A model generated the notes under the pieces. That model saw only the letters and a list, made by a program, of their open reading frames with translations. It had not been told where the DNA came from and did no database searches. This document shows positions 31,183 through 41,000 of a stretch of 64,000 nt of DNA, piece by piece. Each line of letters opens with the position of its first letter. The stretch's first letter is position 1. Source of the stretch: Microglena sp. YARC (Eukaryota; Chlorophyta; Chlorophyceae; Chlamydomonadales; Chlamydomonadaceae); the NCBI GenBank assembly GCA_022414725.1, contig CM039462.1, positions 183,811,386-183,875,385 on the forward strand, read 5' to 3'. Position numbers and translations under genes: made by a program.

Positions 31183-32164
31183 CCTCCTCCTGCGAGTAGC
31201 GGGGGCGGAACGGGAACCGGTAGACAGTCGCCTCCTGTGCGCAGAGTAGAAAAGTGTAACAAAATGTAACGAAGTATGTCGCGATTCGCCTTCAGTCTCA
31301 TACGCAAAGCGTGTGTCGTCACCACGTGACGGAGCTGACGCAACTCCCTCTTGACTTCCTCTCAGCCGCGCTGTCGCAGACTCCGCTCAGATTGTTGTGT
31401 AGCCTCCCGACAGGCCGAACCACGTGAGTCATTATTTCGATAGATGCTTCGCATCCATTAGCCTAAGGCTAATCATCATTTTTCTTATCCATTCGTGTAA
31501 CCTCCCGAATCTTAGGCGAATTGTTGGGGCAAATCACGGTACCTCCTGCTTCGCGTAGGCCCACCAAGTGGTACAGGTACTACCACGGTATTGCACGGGG
31601 AAATCTATCGGACATCCCCCGAGATATAATTCGTGCGGAGGGACTATCGGAAAGACCCCTACTGGTTTTTTTGGGCAAAATGAAGTTATCGGAAAAGACC
31701 CGGCACCCGCCATGTTCATATTAGTAGTTAGGCCCTGCCTTCAAGAAATTGCTTAGGCTGAGGTCTAGGCCATACCGGCAGAGGTTGCACCAAGAGAGGA
31801 GACAGGTGTGATGAGGGTAGTTATTGTGTGTGTATGTGTGTACATGCTTGGAAAAACAGACGTGTGTAAAATAAAATGCATGTTTTCTTGAAGACCCCCC
31901 CCCCCCCCCCCCAAATGCTGACACCACAGTTGATCATATCACATTTTGCATGATGTGACATGATCAAGCAGACCATTTTCTTATGATGCACAAGGAATGT
32001 GTATTGATGATAAATTAATAGTGAGTCTGGCAGGAGTCTGGTATGGATTTTAGGTTTACAGGGCTAGGTTGTAGTACTAGACTAGTGTTGTCTGTTCTGT
32101 ACAATTAGAGGATTGACAAAGTTGTCACAAACCAGTGTAACTTATGGCACCCATGTGCAAAATG
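31183..32164. other. Non-coding DNA downstream of integrase
   Basis: No supported gene. It includes two adjacent hairpins at 31443-31473, a (TG)n stretch near 31825-31840 and a C18 tract near 31893. The junction between virus and other DNA lies somewhere here, but I cannot place it. Confidence 0.4.
31443..31473. terminator. Twin hairpins after the integrase gene
   Basis: GATGC-ttc-GCATC at 31443-31455, then ATTAGCCT-a-AGGCTAAT at 31457-31473, followed by a T-rich stretch. Their place about 260 bp after the last viral gene suggests a transcription terminator or genome-end structure, but this is inference. Confidence 0.35.
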
Positions 32165-32189
32165 CATGTTTTCTAAGGCCCCCCCCCAA

Positions 32190-32345
32190 AATAATCCCGG
32201 GGGGCTACGCCCCCCGTACTCCCTAAAAGGCAGCGGCGCTTCGCGCCGAGCGCTTCGCGCTCTACAGACGGTGCTACCGCACCGTCCCAGGATGAGCCTG
32301 TGGTCGCCACTTGTGGCTACCAAATTGGCCTGCAATTTCTTGAAA
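32190..32345. repeat. Cluster of GC-rich palindromes, organelle-like
   Basis: Consecutive hairpins: GGGGG-gctacg-CCCCC (32199-32215), GGCGC-ttc-GCGCC (32235-32247), GAGCGC-ttc-GCGCTC (32248-32262), GACGGTGC-tacc-GCACCGTC (about 32268-32286) and GTGG-tcg-CCAC (near 32300). Such palindrome chains are typical of plastid and mitochondrial spacers in chlamydomonadalean algae, so this may be a small organelle-derived insert. Confidence 0.5.
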
Positions 32346-32732
32346 AAAAAAAACTGCCTCTAGTCTCGAATCATCTTTCCTTCCCCAGCTTCCCATAAGC
32401 AGCCTATCTGCTCTAGCCTGCAGCCTACCTGCAGTTTCCTTACACCTTCTCAGCAGCCTCTCTGCTACCTAGCCTGCAGCTTACCTGCAGTTTCCTTGCA
32501 CCTTCTCAGCAGCCCTTCTGCTACTTAACCTGCAGCCTACCTGCAGTACCACTTACCTAGCCAGCTACCCCAGAAGACTGACATTTCTGTGAAGACCCCT
32601 GCTAAAGTGATTTCTCCACTTCAGCTACTAGAAAGTCCCAAAGTCTCCCTAGTTTTAATATTTTAATTTTCTTATGCCCCTCAGTTAATTCCAGGAATTC
32701 TTGAGCTCAAGAATACCTTGAATTGGGGGGGA
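32346..32732 (+). other. 3' terminal interior of outer copia element
   Basis: Non-coding. It contains three ~60-bp tandem units (cagcctacctgcagtttcct, near 32395-32550) and ends with the polypurine tract GAATTGGGGGGGA directly before the 3' LTR. Confidence 0.65.
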
Positions 32733-32960
32733 TGTTATTGACTGATTTATATATCAGTCTCTGAGTCGGCATAATGCACACCGGTACCTTTCCCTCCTGG
32801 TACCGTGATGCCTGCCGCCAGGCCTCAGGCTAGCTGTGGCCTGCACGTGACTGCAGTACCCTGTAGTACACATCTCTATTCTATATGATTGCGCCTGTTG
32901 CGCTTAATAGCATCTTCTCCTCTATCGAGCCTATGCCGTTGTAACAATCTTACATTAACA
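32733..32960 (+). repeat. 3' LTR of outer copia element
   Basis: 228 bp, about 97% identical by eye to 2013-2240. It is followed by CAACA and then the CCCA-rich minisatellite. Confidence 0.85.
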
Positions 32961-33160
32961 CAACACCCTTCCATACCACCCATACTCACACTCCCATCCA
33001 TGCCATCCATACCCATCCATACGGTACTCACCCATTCACCCACCCGCCCACAACACCCTTCCATACCACCCATACTCACCCACCCATCCACCCTCCCATC
33101 CATACCACCCATTCACCCACCCACACCCAGCCACATTACCCACCCATACACCCACCCCGG
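32961..33160 (+). repeat. CCCA/CCCAT-rich minisatellite (right flank)
   Basis: A continuation of the array type seen at 1796-2012, split by the copia insertion. Confidence 0.8.
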
Positions 33161-33430
33161 GTCTTAAGTGGTGTCAATTAACTACCCTTGTCAAGACAAA
33201 CTCAATGGTGTCTACGAATTTCATTTGGAGGTCTGACTAAAAAGATAGCAGCACAAGTTAGGAAGGCTGCCCCCCCCCCCCCCCCCCCCCCCAACACACA
33301 CACACCACACCCAAATGAGATGCTCATAATGACCTGGAAAATGGCTCTAACATCGCCATGAATATAGCCCAATGCTCAGAATAAATCAATCGGCATGAAG
33401 CAAAAATTTGAGGCCTGGGCTCTTCCTGAT
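33161..33430 (+). repeat. Dispersed repeat R2, copy 1, with C-tract
   Basis: Shares 'catttggaggtctga.taaaaa', a long C-tract, 'gacctggaaaatg' and 'aaatcaatcgg' in the same order with 42085-42530. C22 lies at about 33271-33292. Confidence 0.7.
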
Positions 33431-34444
33431 TTCAGAGTAAATATCTGTAAATTGTAACGACGGAGATTTCAGACATCTCCACAAAAGCGAGGAGCCGAGG
33501 AAGGGAGCATCCGCCATAATGGTCCAAGGGTCCAATATATCAAGACAATTTGACCAAAGCATGCGGCCGTCTCCCATTTTTTACAAGGAGGATTTTCACC
33601 TCAAAGGGTAGGTCTCCCTATGCTAGCCTTTAAAAACAATATGTGACAGAAATTTAATCCTAGGAGGTGGGTCTCGCGACATAAACCAGCGACTCCGAGG
33701 ATTCAGTTCGAATGGCGTTGCCACTCCTACAAAATAGCATTAAGGGTCGAGATACCGACCCCGGACTCAAAAGCTCATGCTCACCGATCCCATGCTCCTC
33801 GAGTCCTCCCTTCCAAGCGCCCATGCTAGGCACCCCCCATTTCACGTCGATAACCTCAATTCAGATGCAAGGGTACTTCAGGTGGACCCCCAACTCTGCT
33901 GCCTGAGACGCAAACAATTGTATGCATAGGTCTTAGCCTTCAGGCCGACTAACCGACGGGTGCACCATTGCGTCGGGGGATTGTTTTTGGCGTTAAATGA
34001 GGGGTGGGGGGTGGGGGGTCCCGTGTTGCGCTAGGCTAAATAAGCCCTGCGACGCAACGGACCCTTCCTTCTGGTCAACATACCCTCCCCAAAAGGGTGT
34101 ACCGCCGTGTGGCGCCGTTGCATCGCATCATTATTTTGAGTGTTACACCGAGGGGGGTCCCGTGTTGCGTGAGGCTAAATAAGCCCTGCGACGCAACGGA
34201 CCCTTCGACGTTGCCTTTTGGGACGGAGGACGCAGCGTCCTGAAGAACCCAGGGACCCATCCTCTCGGCTGAATTTCCGTTCATAAAAATACGAATACAT
34301 TGGGGACCTTTTTTATACTTTAACCTGGACTTCATTACAAGACCCCAGCTAACTGAAATGTCTCCAGTTGTACATTACATTACATGCCATGTAAATTCCC
34401 CCCCCAGGCTATTGCAGAAATTCAGCGGATGATTTGGAATCGTA
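33431..34444. other. No clear gene; two-copy 55-bp direct repeat
   Basis: The block gggtcccgtgttgcg..aggctaaataagccctgcgacgcaacggaccctt occurs at about 34016-34069 and 34153-34206. The block itself contains inverted GTTGCG/CGCAAC words. Short ORFs here are not convincing. Confidence 0.45.
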
Positions 34445-35038
34445 GGGCGGCTGGAGGCGCGTCCCGAATGAAATGATTCGGATCCTTAATTCAATGTATT
34501 TTAATGAATTTAATTGAATTGTATTTAATGTTGTGTTATTTTAATTCGATTTATTCCTTTCCATTTCATTTAATTACCGTGATTTGAATGCATGATATTG
34601 CTTCAAATTGTATCAATTCGAATTGTATTTAATTCGAAGGGCGCATGGAGGCTTTAAATTCATTGAATTCCAATGAATCGATTGATGATTTAGCATTGTT
34701 AACTATAAAGTTACGAAAAATATAGTTTTTGAAGGGTTGTTGATTTTTAAGCAGTATTGAACGCTTCTGTAATGTAATGAAAGGCATGTATGTAGATTGA
34801 TATTTTTTAAAGAATTTGATACAAGAAAAATGAGGCCAATCAGGTTTCTGGTTGATTTTACGGAATTTGTACATGGTATTGCTTGTTTCGGCCCAGCCCA
34901 GACGTGAACGGTATGTCCCGTCCTCCTGAACGGTTTTTTGGCCAGCGGCAGGTGGCGTGGCTTGCCCCTGCCCCCGCCCGGTGGCCCCCGCCCCCGCCCG
35001 ATGGCCACCAACCCTGCCCCACGCACGGCCCTGAGGTG
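34445..35038 (+). repeat. Dispersed ~1-kb repeat, copy 3 (partial, diverged)
   Basis: Same orientation as copy 1. It begins ggctggaggcgcgtcccgaatgaa, continues through the AT-rich inner part and the GC-rich centre (gtatgtcccgtc, gccagcggcaggtggcgtgg) with a local CCCCGCCCG expansion, and breaks off at about 35038. The far end is missing. Confidence 0.8.
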
Positions 35039-35684
35039 AAGGGACGTGTTTCGTACCTCGACTTTTTAAAGTCTAATTGACTACAATTCTCTCAGAATTC
35101 TTGGGATTTCAGGGCAACGACGTGCTTCTTAAAATCGATTTCCATATAATCCGCTGAACTGCTAACAGGATACTAGCTTTCTTTGTGATAACTGATAAAT
35201 ACGACATTGGCATGTCTTTAAATTGTCTGTAGCCCTGTGCTTACATCCTGTACTCTTGAGCGTGGTGTAGTGGTGTTCATGCCCCCATATTAAACTCTGC
35301 CAGCAGACGGCAAGCAGCCTGAAGGCTGGTAGATCATGCAATCAAAACAAGCTATATGCCCATACAATCAAAGCAAATTCTTGAACTGGATTACATGGCT
35401 CCATTTGTTTCTACTGCCTAAAACAGCAAGCAGCCAAATTGCTGGCTGAAGCTTTGTACCCAAGTTCAAGTTCAAGTTATATGGCTCCAGCCCTCAGGCT
35501 GCTCAACGATTCAACGCCATCAGCAATAAGGACTATATTCAAAGCATTCGTCGTCTGCTCCAAAAACAAATTGTAAGCCGTAGCATAACGACAGTACAGT
35601 GAACTCGCTGTGAATGCCCTATGTCAGCGTTGAGTATGAACTCGCTCCCTAGATTCTGTGATTTTCTCAATGTAATAATAATTG

Positions 35685-35728
<44 letters not shown>

Positions 35729-36009
35729 TACATGAATACATACATATTAATACCCTATCTACCCCCTTTGTGAGTGACACTGCAACGTCGTAGATGACTT
35801 GCAGTTGCAAGCGAAATGTCGAACACCCTACCTCGCCAGGGCTTTTCAATTCGGCCTTTATCAGCAGCTTCATGGAAGCTCCATGAGCCAGCCACCGGGC
35901 TACACCCACATTTCCTAGCACTTCTGGAGAGCTGATTGTGCCAGCTGCAAGATGCACAATGTTACGTCAGGTTTAGCTGAATTGTAAATCAGGGGAGCTG
36001 CCTAAGTGT
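35039..36009. other. No clear gene; (AT)n microsatellite at 35687-35727
   Basis: The only structured feature is the ~20-unit AT dinucleotide run. ORFs crossing it encode Ile-Tyr repeats and are spurious. Confidence 0.5.
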
Positions 36010-36228
36010 CTACAAGCTGCCAAGCTGCTGTTTGTTGACGTCGCAAGCGATGCGGAAAATTGGCGGAGAGTGTTGGCTATCGGAGCGACAGGTGGCAAAG
36101 GAATCGGGTGCAGAGTACCCAAGCCAAGGTTTACGAGATAGTTAAGGCCAGGGTTACTTGGCTTCTTGTGATTAAACAGACAACGTGGTGACACGGGGGG
36201 CTCCAACACCCTAGAGTGGAGGCTCCGC
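36010..36228. repeat. Dispersed repeat R3, copy 1
   Basis: Shares with 48436-48625 the ordered words gcaagcgatgcggaaaat, ggagcgacaggtggcaa, aagccaaggtt/aaagccagtta, gagatagtt/gagacagtt and gggggctcc. One copy sits beyond the 3' array of the host gene and the other sits at the edge of the satellite. Confidence 0.65.
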
Positions 36229-36235
36229 CAAAAAG

Positions 36236-37846
36236 CTGTGCACCATGCATCCCCTCCTCATGGTAGACAGGATCCCTTATCCCTGTTACAAGGGAGTAGC
36301 CCCAGCCACACTGCAGGTAAGCCAGGATTTTGGTATGTAGGATCTCTTCGCATTGCCTGCTCCATGGCCTGGCCAGCTCCCTATGAAGCAGTGACGAGGG
36401 TAATACGTGCACAGAACAAACTGCATCACCCCCTCATGATAGACATGATCCCTTATCCCTGTTACAAGGGAGTAGCCCCAGCCATACTGCACGCAGTCGA
36501 GTTTCTTGGGACTCTGTAAGGACCTACCCCCTCATAATAGACAGGGCCTTGTCTCAGTTGCTAGGGACTGTTGACGGCATTTCAGTCAGGTGTGTTAGAT
36601 AGCTCCATCCACACTGCCAAGCAAACTAGTCTCTTGGGACTCTCAGGATCTACCCCCTTATAATAGACAGGGCCTTGTCTCAGTTGGCAGGGAGAGAAAC
36701 AGCTGACGGCATCTCAGTCATGTGTGTTAGATGGCTCCATCCACACAGCGCGCAATCGAGTCTCTTGGGACTTGAGGATCTACCCCCTCATAATAGACAG
36801 GGCCTTGTCTCAGTTGCCAGGAAGAGAAATTGTTGACGACATTTCAGTCAGGTGTGTTAGATAGCTCCATCCACATTGCAAGCAGTCGAGTCTCTTGGGA
36901 CTCTCAGGATCTACCCCGTCATAATAGACAGGGCCTTGTCTCAGTTGGCAGGAGAGAAACAGTTGCCGACATCTCAGTCAGGTGTGTTAGATGGCTCCAT
37001 CCACACTGCGCGCAGTCGAGTCTCTTGGGACTTGAGGATCTACCCCCTCATAATAGACAGGGCCTTGTCTAAGTTGGCAGGAAGAGAAATTGTTGACGAC
37101 ATTTCAGTCAGGTGTGTTAGATAGCTCCATCCACATTGCAAGCAGTCGAGTCTATTGGGGCACTTAGGATCTACCCCCTCATAATAGACAGGGCCTTGTC
37201 TCAGTTGACAGGGAGAGAAATAGTTGACGACATTTCAGTCAGGTGTGTTAGATGGCTCCATCCACATTGCAAGCAGACAGGTCTCTTGGGACTCGAGGAT
37301 CTACCCCCTCATAATAGACAGGGCCTTCTCTCAGTAGCCAGAGAGCAGCTCCACCCACAGTGCAGACGGGCCAGTCTTTTGGTATGTAGGATCTATTCGC
37401 ATTGCCTCCTCCATGGCCTGGCCAGCTCCCTATGAATCAGTGGCGAGGGTGATATGTGCACATAGCAAACTGCATCACCCCCTCATGATAGACAGTGCCT
37501 TAGACAGTACCTTATCCCTGTCGCCAGATAGTAGCCCCACCCACAATGCCGGTGTGCAAGTCTTTTGGTATGTAGGATCTATTCGCATTGCTTCTTCCAT
37601 GGCCTGGCCAGCTCCCTATGAATCAGTGACGAGGGTGATTCGTGCACATAGCAAACTGCATCACCCCCTCAGGATAGACTGTGCCTTAGACAGTGCCTAA
37701 TCCCTGTCGCCAGAGAGTAGCCCCACCCACAATGCCAGTGTGCAAGTCTTTTGGTATGTAGGATCTCTTCGCACTGCTTCTTCCATGGCATGGCCAGCTC
37801 CCCATGAATCAGTGACGAGGGCAATATGTGCACATAGAAAACTGCA
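36236..37846 (-). repeat. Tandem arrays derived from CNOT10 last exon
   Basis: Two unit sizes, about 130 bp (36490-37340) and about 185 bp (36240-36490 and 37370-37846). Each contains a diverged copy of the last-exon segment coding for the QETRLLAV region (gcaagcagtcgagtctcttgggac..aggatctac) or its neighbour (gtaggatctattcgcattgcc). About ten or more units lie just past the stop codon. Confidence 0.8.
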
Positions 37847-38080
37847 TCACCCCCTCATGATAGACAGTGCCTTATCCCTATTGCCAGAGAGTAGCTCCAC
37901 CCACACTGCAAGCAGGCGAGTCTCTTGAGACGTAGGATCTATTTGCATTGCCTTCTCCACAAACTGGCTAGCTTCCTGCAGCTTCCCTGACGAGGCCAGG
38001 AGGGAAGCTAGGTTGAAGCAGGTGGCCAGCTGAGCCTTCATCCCACCACATGAGCTATCAGTCGATTCGGTGCTTAAACC
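37847..38080 (-). CDS. CNOT10: CNOT10 exon 7 (C-terminal TPR, stop)
   Basis: The acceptor GTGCAG precedes 38080. It codes in phase 0 for GLSTESTDSS..MKAQLATCFNLASLLASSGKLQEASQFVEKAM.. and the RLLAVWVELLSGNRDKAL block, then TGA at 37847-37849. This matches the conserved C-terminal part of CNOT10, where a helical pair is followed by ILLAVYLEL-type sequence. The short tail after it may be natural, or another exon may replace it. Confidence 0.75.
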   Translation of the reverse strand, partial: GLSTESTDSSCGGMKAQLATCFNLASLLASSGKLQEASQFVEKAMQIDPTSQETRLLAVWVELLSGNRDKALSIMRG

Positions 38081-41000
38081 CTGCACCGACAGACAGGCAG
38101 GCATAAATATTCAGAATTAGAGCCTGGGGGCAGAGATAGCAGATCGGCATGTATAAAACTAGCTTGATTATACGAGGCTGCGTCTTTGTCCCACCACAGG
38201 CACTTTCAGCCTATTCAGTGTTTAAACCCTGCATTGACAGACAGGCAGGCAGGCAGACAGGCAGGCATTAATATTCAGGATTAGTGCCTGGGGGCAGAGA
38301 TAGCAGATCGGCATGTCTAGAACTATCTTGATTATCCGAGGCTGCGCCTTCATCCCACCACATGAGCTTTCAGCCGATTCGGTGCTTAAACCCTGCACCA
38401 ACTGACAGGCAGGCATAAATATTCAGGATTGGAGCCTGGGGGCAGAGATAGCAGAATGGCATGTATGAAACTATCTTGATTACATGAGGCTGCGCCTTCA
38501 TCCCACCAGTCCACCACAAGCGCTTTCAGCCGATTCAGTGCTTAAACTGGCAGGTAGGTATCAGGTATCAGGTATGCACAGGCAGGTAGGCACAGTCATC
38601 AGGTATCAGGTAGGCACAGGCAGGTAGGCATCAGGTAGCAGGTATGCACAGGCAGGTAGGCACAGTCATCAGGTAGCAGGTAGGCACAGGCAGGTAGGCA
38701 TCAGGTAGCAGGTATGCACAACCAGGTAGGCACAGTCATCAGGTATCAAGTAGGCACCGGCAGGAAGGCACCAGGGTCTATTTTAAGGAGATGAACTAGT
38801 GTCACCATGGTGCTTCTAGTAGCCTTGTGGGTGCTGCTAGCAGCATTTTATGCCCCCCAAAGCCTTCCTCCTCCCGCCCCATCGCACACAACAGCAACCT
38901 GCAAAGCACCAGCACTGTATCCGGCTCTTCAACCACCCATCTCCCGAGCAACACACCGACACACAGCCCCTTTCAGTGATATACAATGGTCTAGTGGTAC
39001 ACCAGATCGCTTGAGGATGAAGAGTCGGGAGTTCCAATCCCCCTTCGGTCCCTCTTGACGTTGCAGGTTGTCGCCAACCGCGATGGTAGCTTGTCCAGTT
39101 GAGGTAGGAGACTGCTCCCCACCCGTGTACGACGGGCTCCCTTAACACCACGCCCCACCAGGCGTTATCATTACCGACCCACAACCAAAGTACCCACCTC
39201 CTCGGCAACATCATCAATCTGAGCCCTTGGCAGCTCCATCGCCTCCTCCTCCCGCCCCAACGCACACAACAGTAACCTGCAAAGCACCAGCACTGCATCT
39301 GGCTCTTCAACCACCCACCTCCCCAGCAACATGCCGACCCACGCCCAAGGAACCCACCTCCTCAGCAACATCATCAATCTGAGCCCTTGGCAGCTCCATC
39401 GCCTCCTCCTCCCGCCCCAACGCACACAACAGTAACCTGCAAAGCACCAGCACTGCATGCGGCTCTTCAACCACCCATTTCCCCAGCAACATACCGACAC
39501 ACAACCAAAGTTCCCACCTCCTCAGCAACGTCATCAATCTGAGCCCTTGGCAGCTCCACCGCCTCCTCCTCCCGCCCCAACGCACACAACAGTAACCTGC
39601 AAAGCACCAGCACTGCATGCGGCTCTTCAACCACCCATTTCCCCAGCAACATACCGACACACAACCAAAGTTTCCACCTCCTCAGCAACATCATCAATCT
39701 GAGCCCTTGGCAGCTCCACCGCCTCCTCCTCCCGCCCCAACGCACACAACAGTAACCTGCAAAGCACCAGCACTGCATCTGGCTCTTCAACCACCCACCT
39801 CCCCAGCAACATGCCGACCCACGCCCAAGGAACCCACCTCCTCAGCAACATCATCAATCTGAGCCCTTGGCAGCTCCATCGCCTCCTCCTCCCGCCCCAA
39901 CGCACACAACAGTAACCTGCAAAGCACCAGCACTGCATGCGGCTCTTCAACCACCCATTTCCCCAGCAACATACCGACACACAACCAAAGTTCCCACCTC
40001 CTCAGCAACGTCATCAATCTGAGCCCTTGGCAGCTCCACCGCCTCCTCCTCCCGCCCCAACGCACACAACAGTAACCTGCAAAGCACCAGCACTGCATGC
40101 GGCTCTTCAACCACCCATTTCCCCAGCAACATACCGACACACAACCAAAGTTTCACCTCCTCAGCAACATCATCAATCTGAGCCCTTGGCAGCTCCACCG
40201 CCTCCTCCTCCCGCCCCAACGCACACAACAGTAACCTGCAAAGCACCAGCACTGCATCTGGCTCTTCAACCACCCACCTCCCCAGCAACATACCGACCCA
40301 CGCCCAAGGAACCCACCTCCTCAGCAACATCATCAATCTGAGCCCTTGGCAGCTCCACCGCCTCCTCCTCCCGCCCCAACGCACACAACAGTAACCTGCA
40401 AAGCACCAGCACTGCATCTGGCTCTTCAACCACCCACCTCCCCAGCAACATACCGACCCACGACCAAAGAACCCACCTTCTCAGCAACATCATCAATTTG
40501 AGCCCTTAGCAGCTGCGCCTCCTCCCGCCCCAACGACAAAAGGCCTCAGCAGCGTAGGTGGCTGCCAAGCACCAAGTCCGACTAGAGGGCCTTAAGGATA
40601 ATGCCCCACACGTCCTCAGGTTGATGCCAAAGCATACATACATGCAAGTACCCACCTCCTCAGCAACATCATCAATCTGAGCCCTTAGCAGCTGCACCGC
40701 CTCCTCCTCCCGCCCCAACGCACACAAGGCCTCAGCAGCATAGGTGGCCGCCAGGCACCGAGTCCGACTAGACAGCTGCTGTTGAGCTAGAAGCTGCTGG
40801 GCAACTTCCAAGGCTGCGTCGTGGTCGCGCCTCAGGAGCTGAGAAAATGCAAGGTTGCTCAGGATGGCCTGCCTCAATTGATTACATTCCTGCTCACGCC
40901 AGGAGAGGACACCTGCAACGCATTGGCACAAGTTTGGTTTAAATGGGCTTAGCACAGAACCTTGAAAGGGTGCTTACAGCATGGGAAATGTCAGGGCGTG

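Larger units (their letters stand above)
2013..32960 (+). mobile_element. Copia-type LTR retroelement, interior largely replaced by nested DNA
   Basis: Two direct LTRs of 228 bp bound this span, each starting TGTTATTGACTG and ending in ..ACA. They differ by about six substitutions. The flanking five bases are CAACG on the left and CAACA on the right, a near-match target duplication, and both flanks are the same CCCA-rich minisatellite. Gag and protease lie at 2747-5518, and the terminal 390 bp with a polypurine tract lie at about 32345-32732. No integrase or reverse transcriptase belonging to this element is seen. Everything between about 5520 and 32345 is other DNA. I infer one original insertion later hosting the viral segment with loss of pol; an assembly join is the alternative. 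Confidence 0.65.

Noticed and set aside
38981..39050. Functional tRNA gene
   Set aside because: Box A and box B-like words are present, but no closing acceptor stem or clean anticodon arm. The sequence continues into a body shared with a second copy, so it is a SINE.
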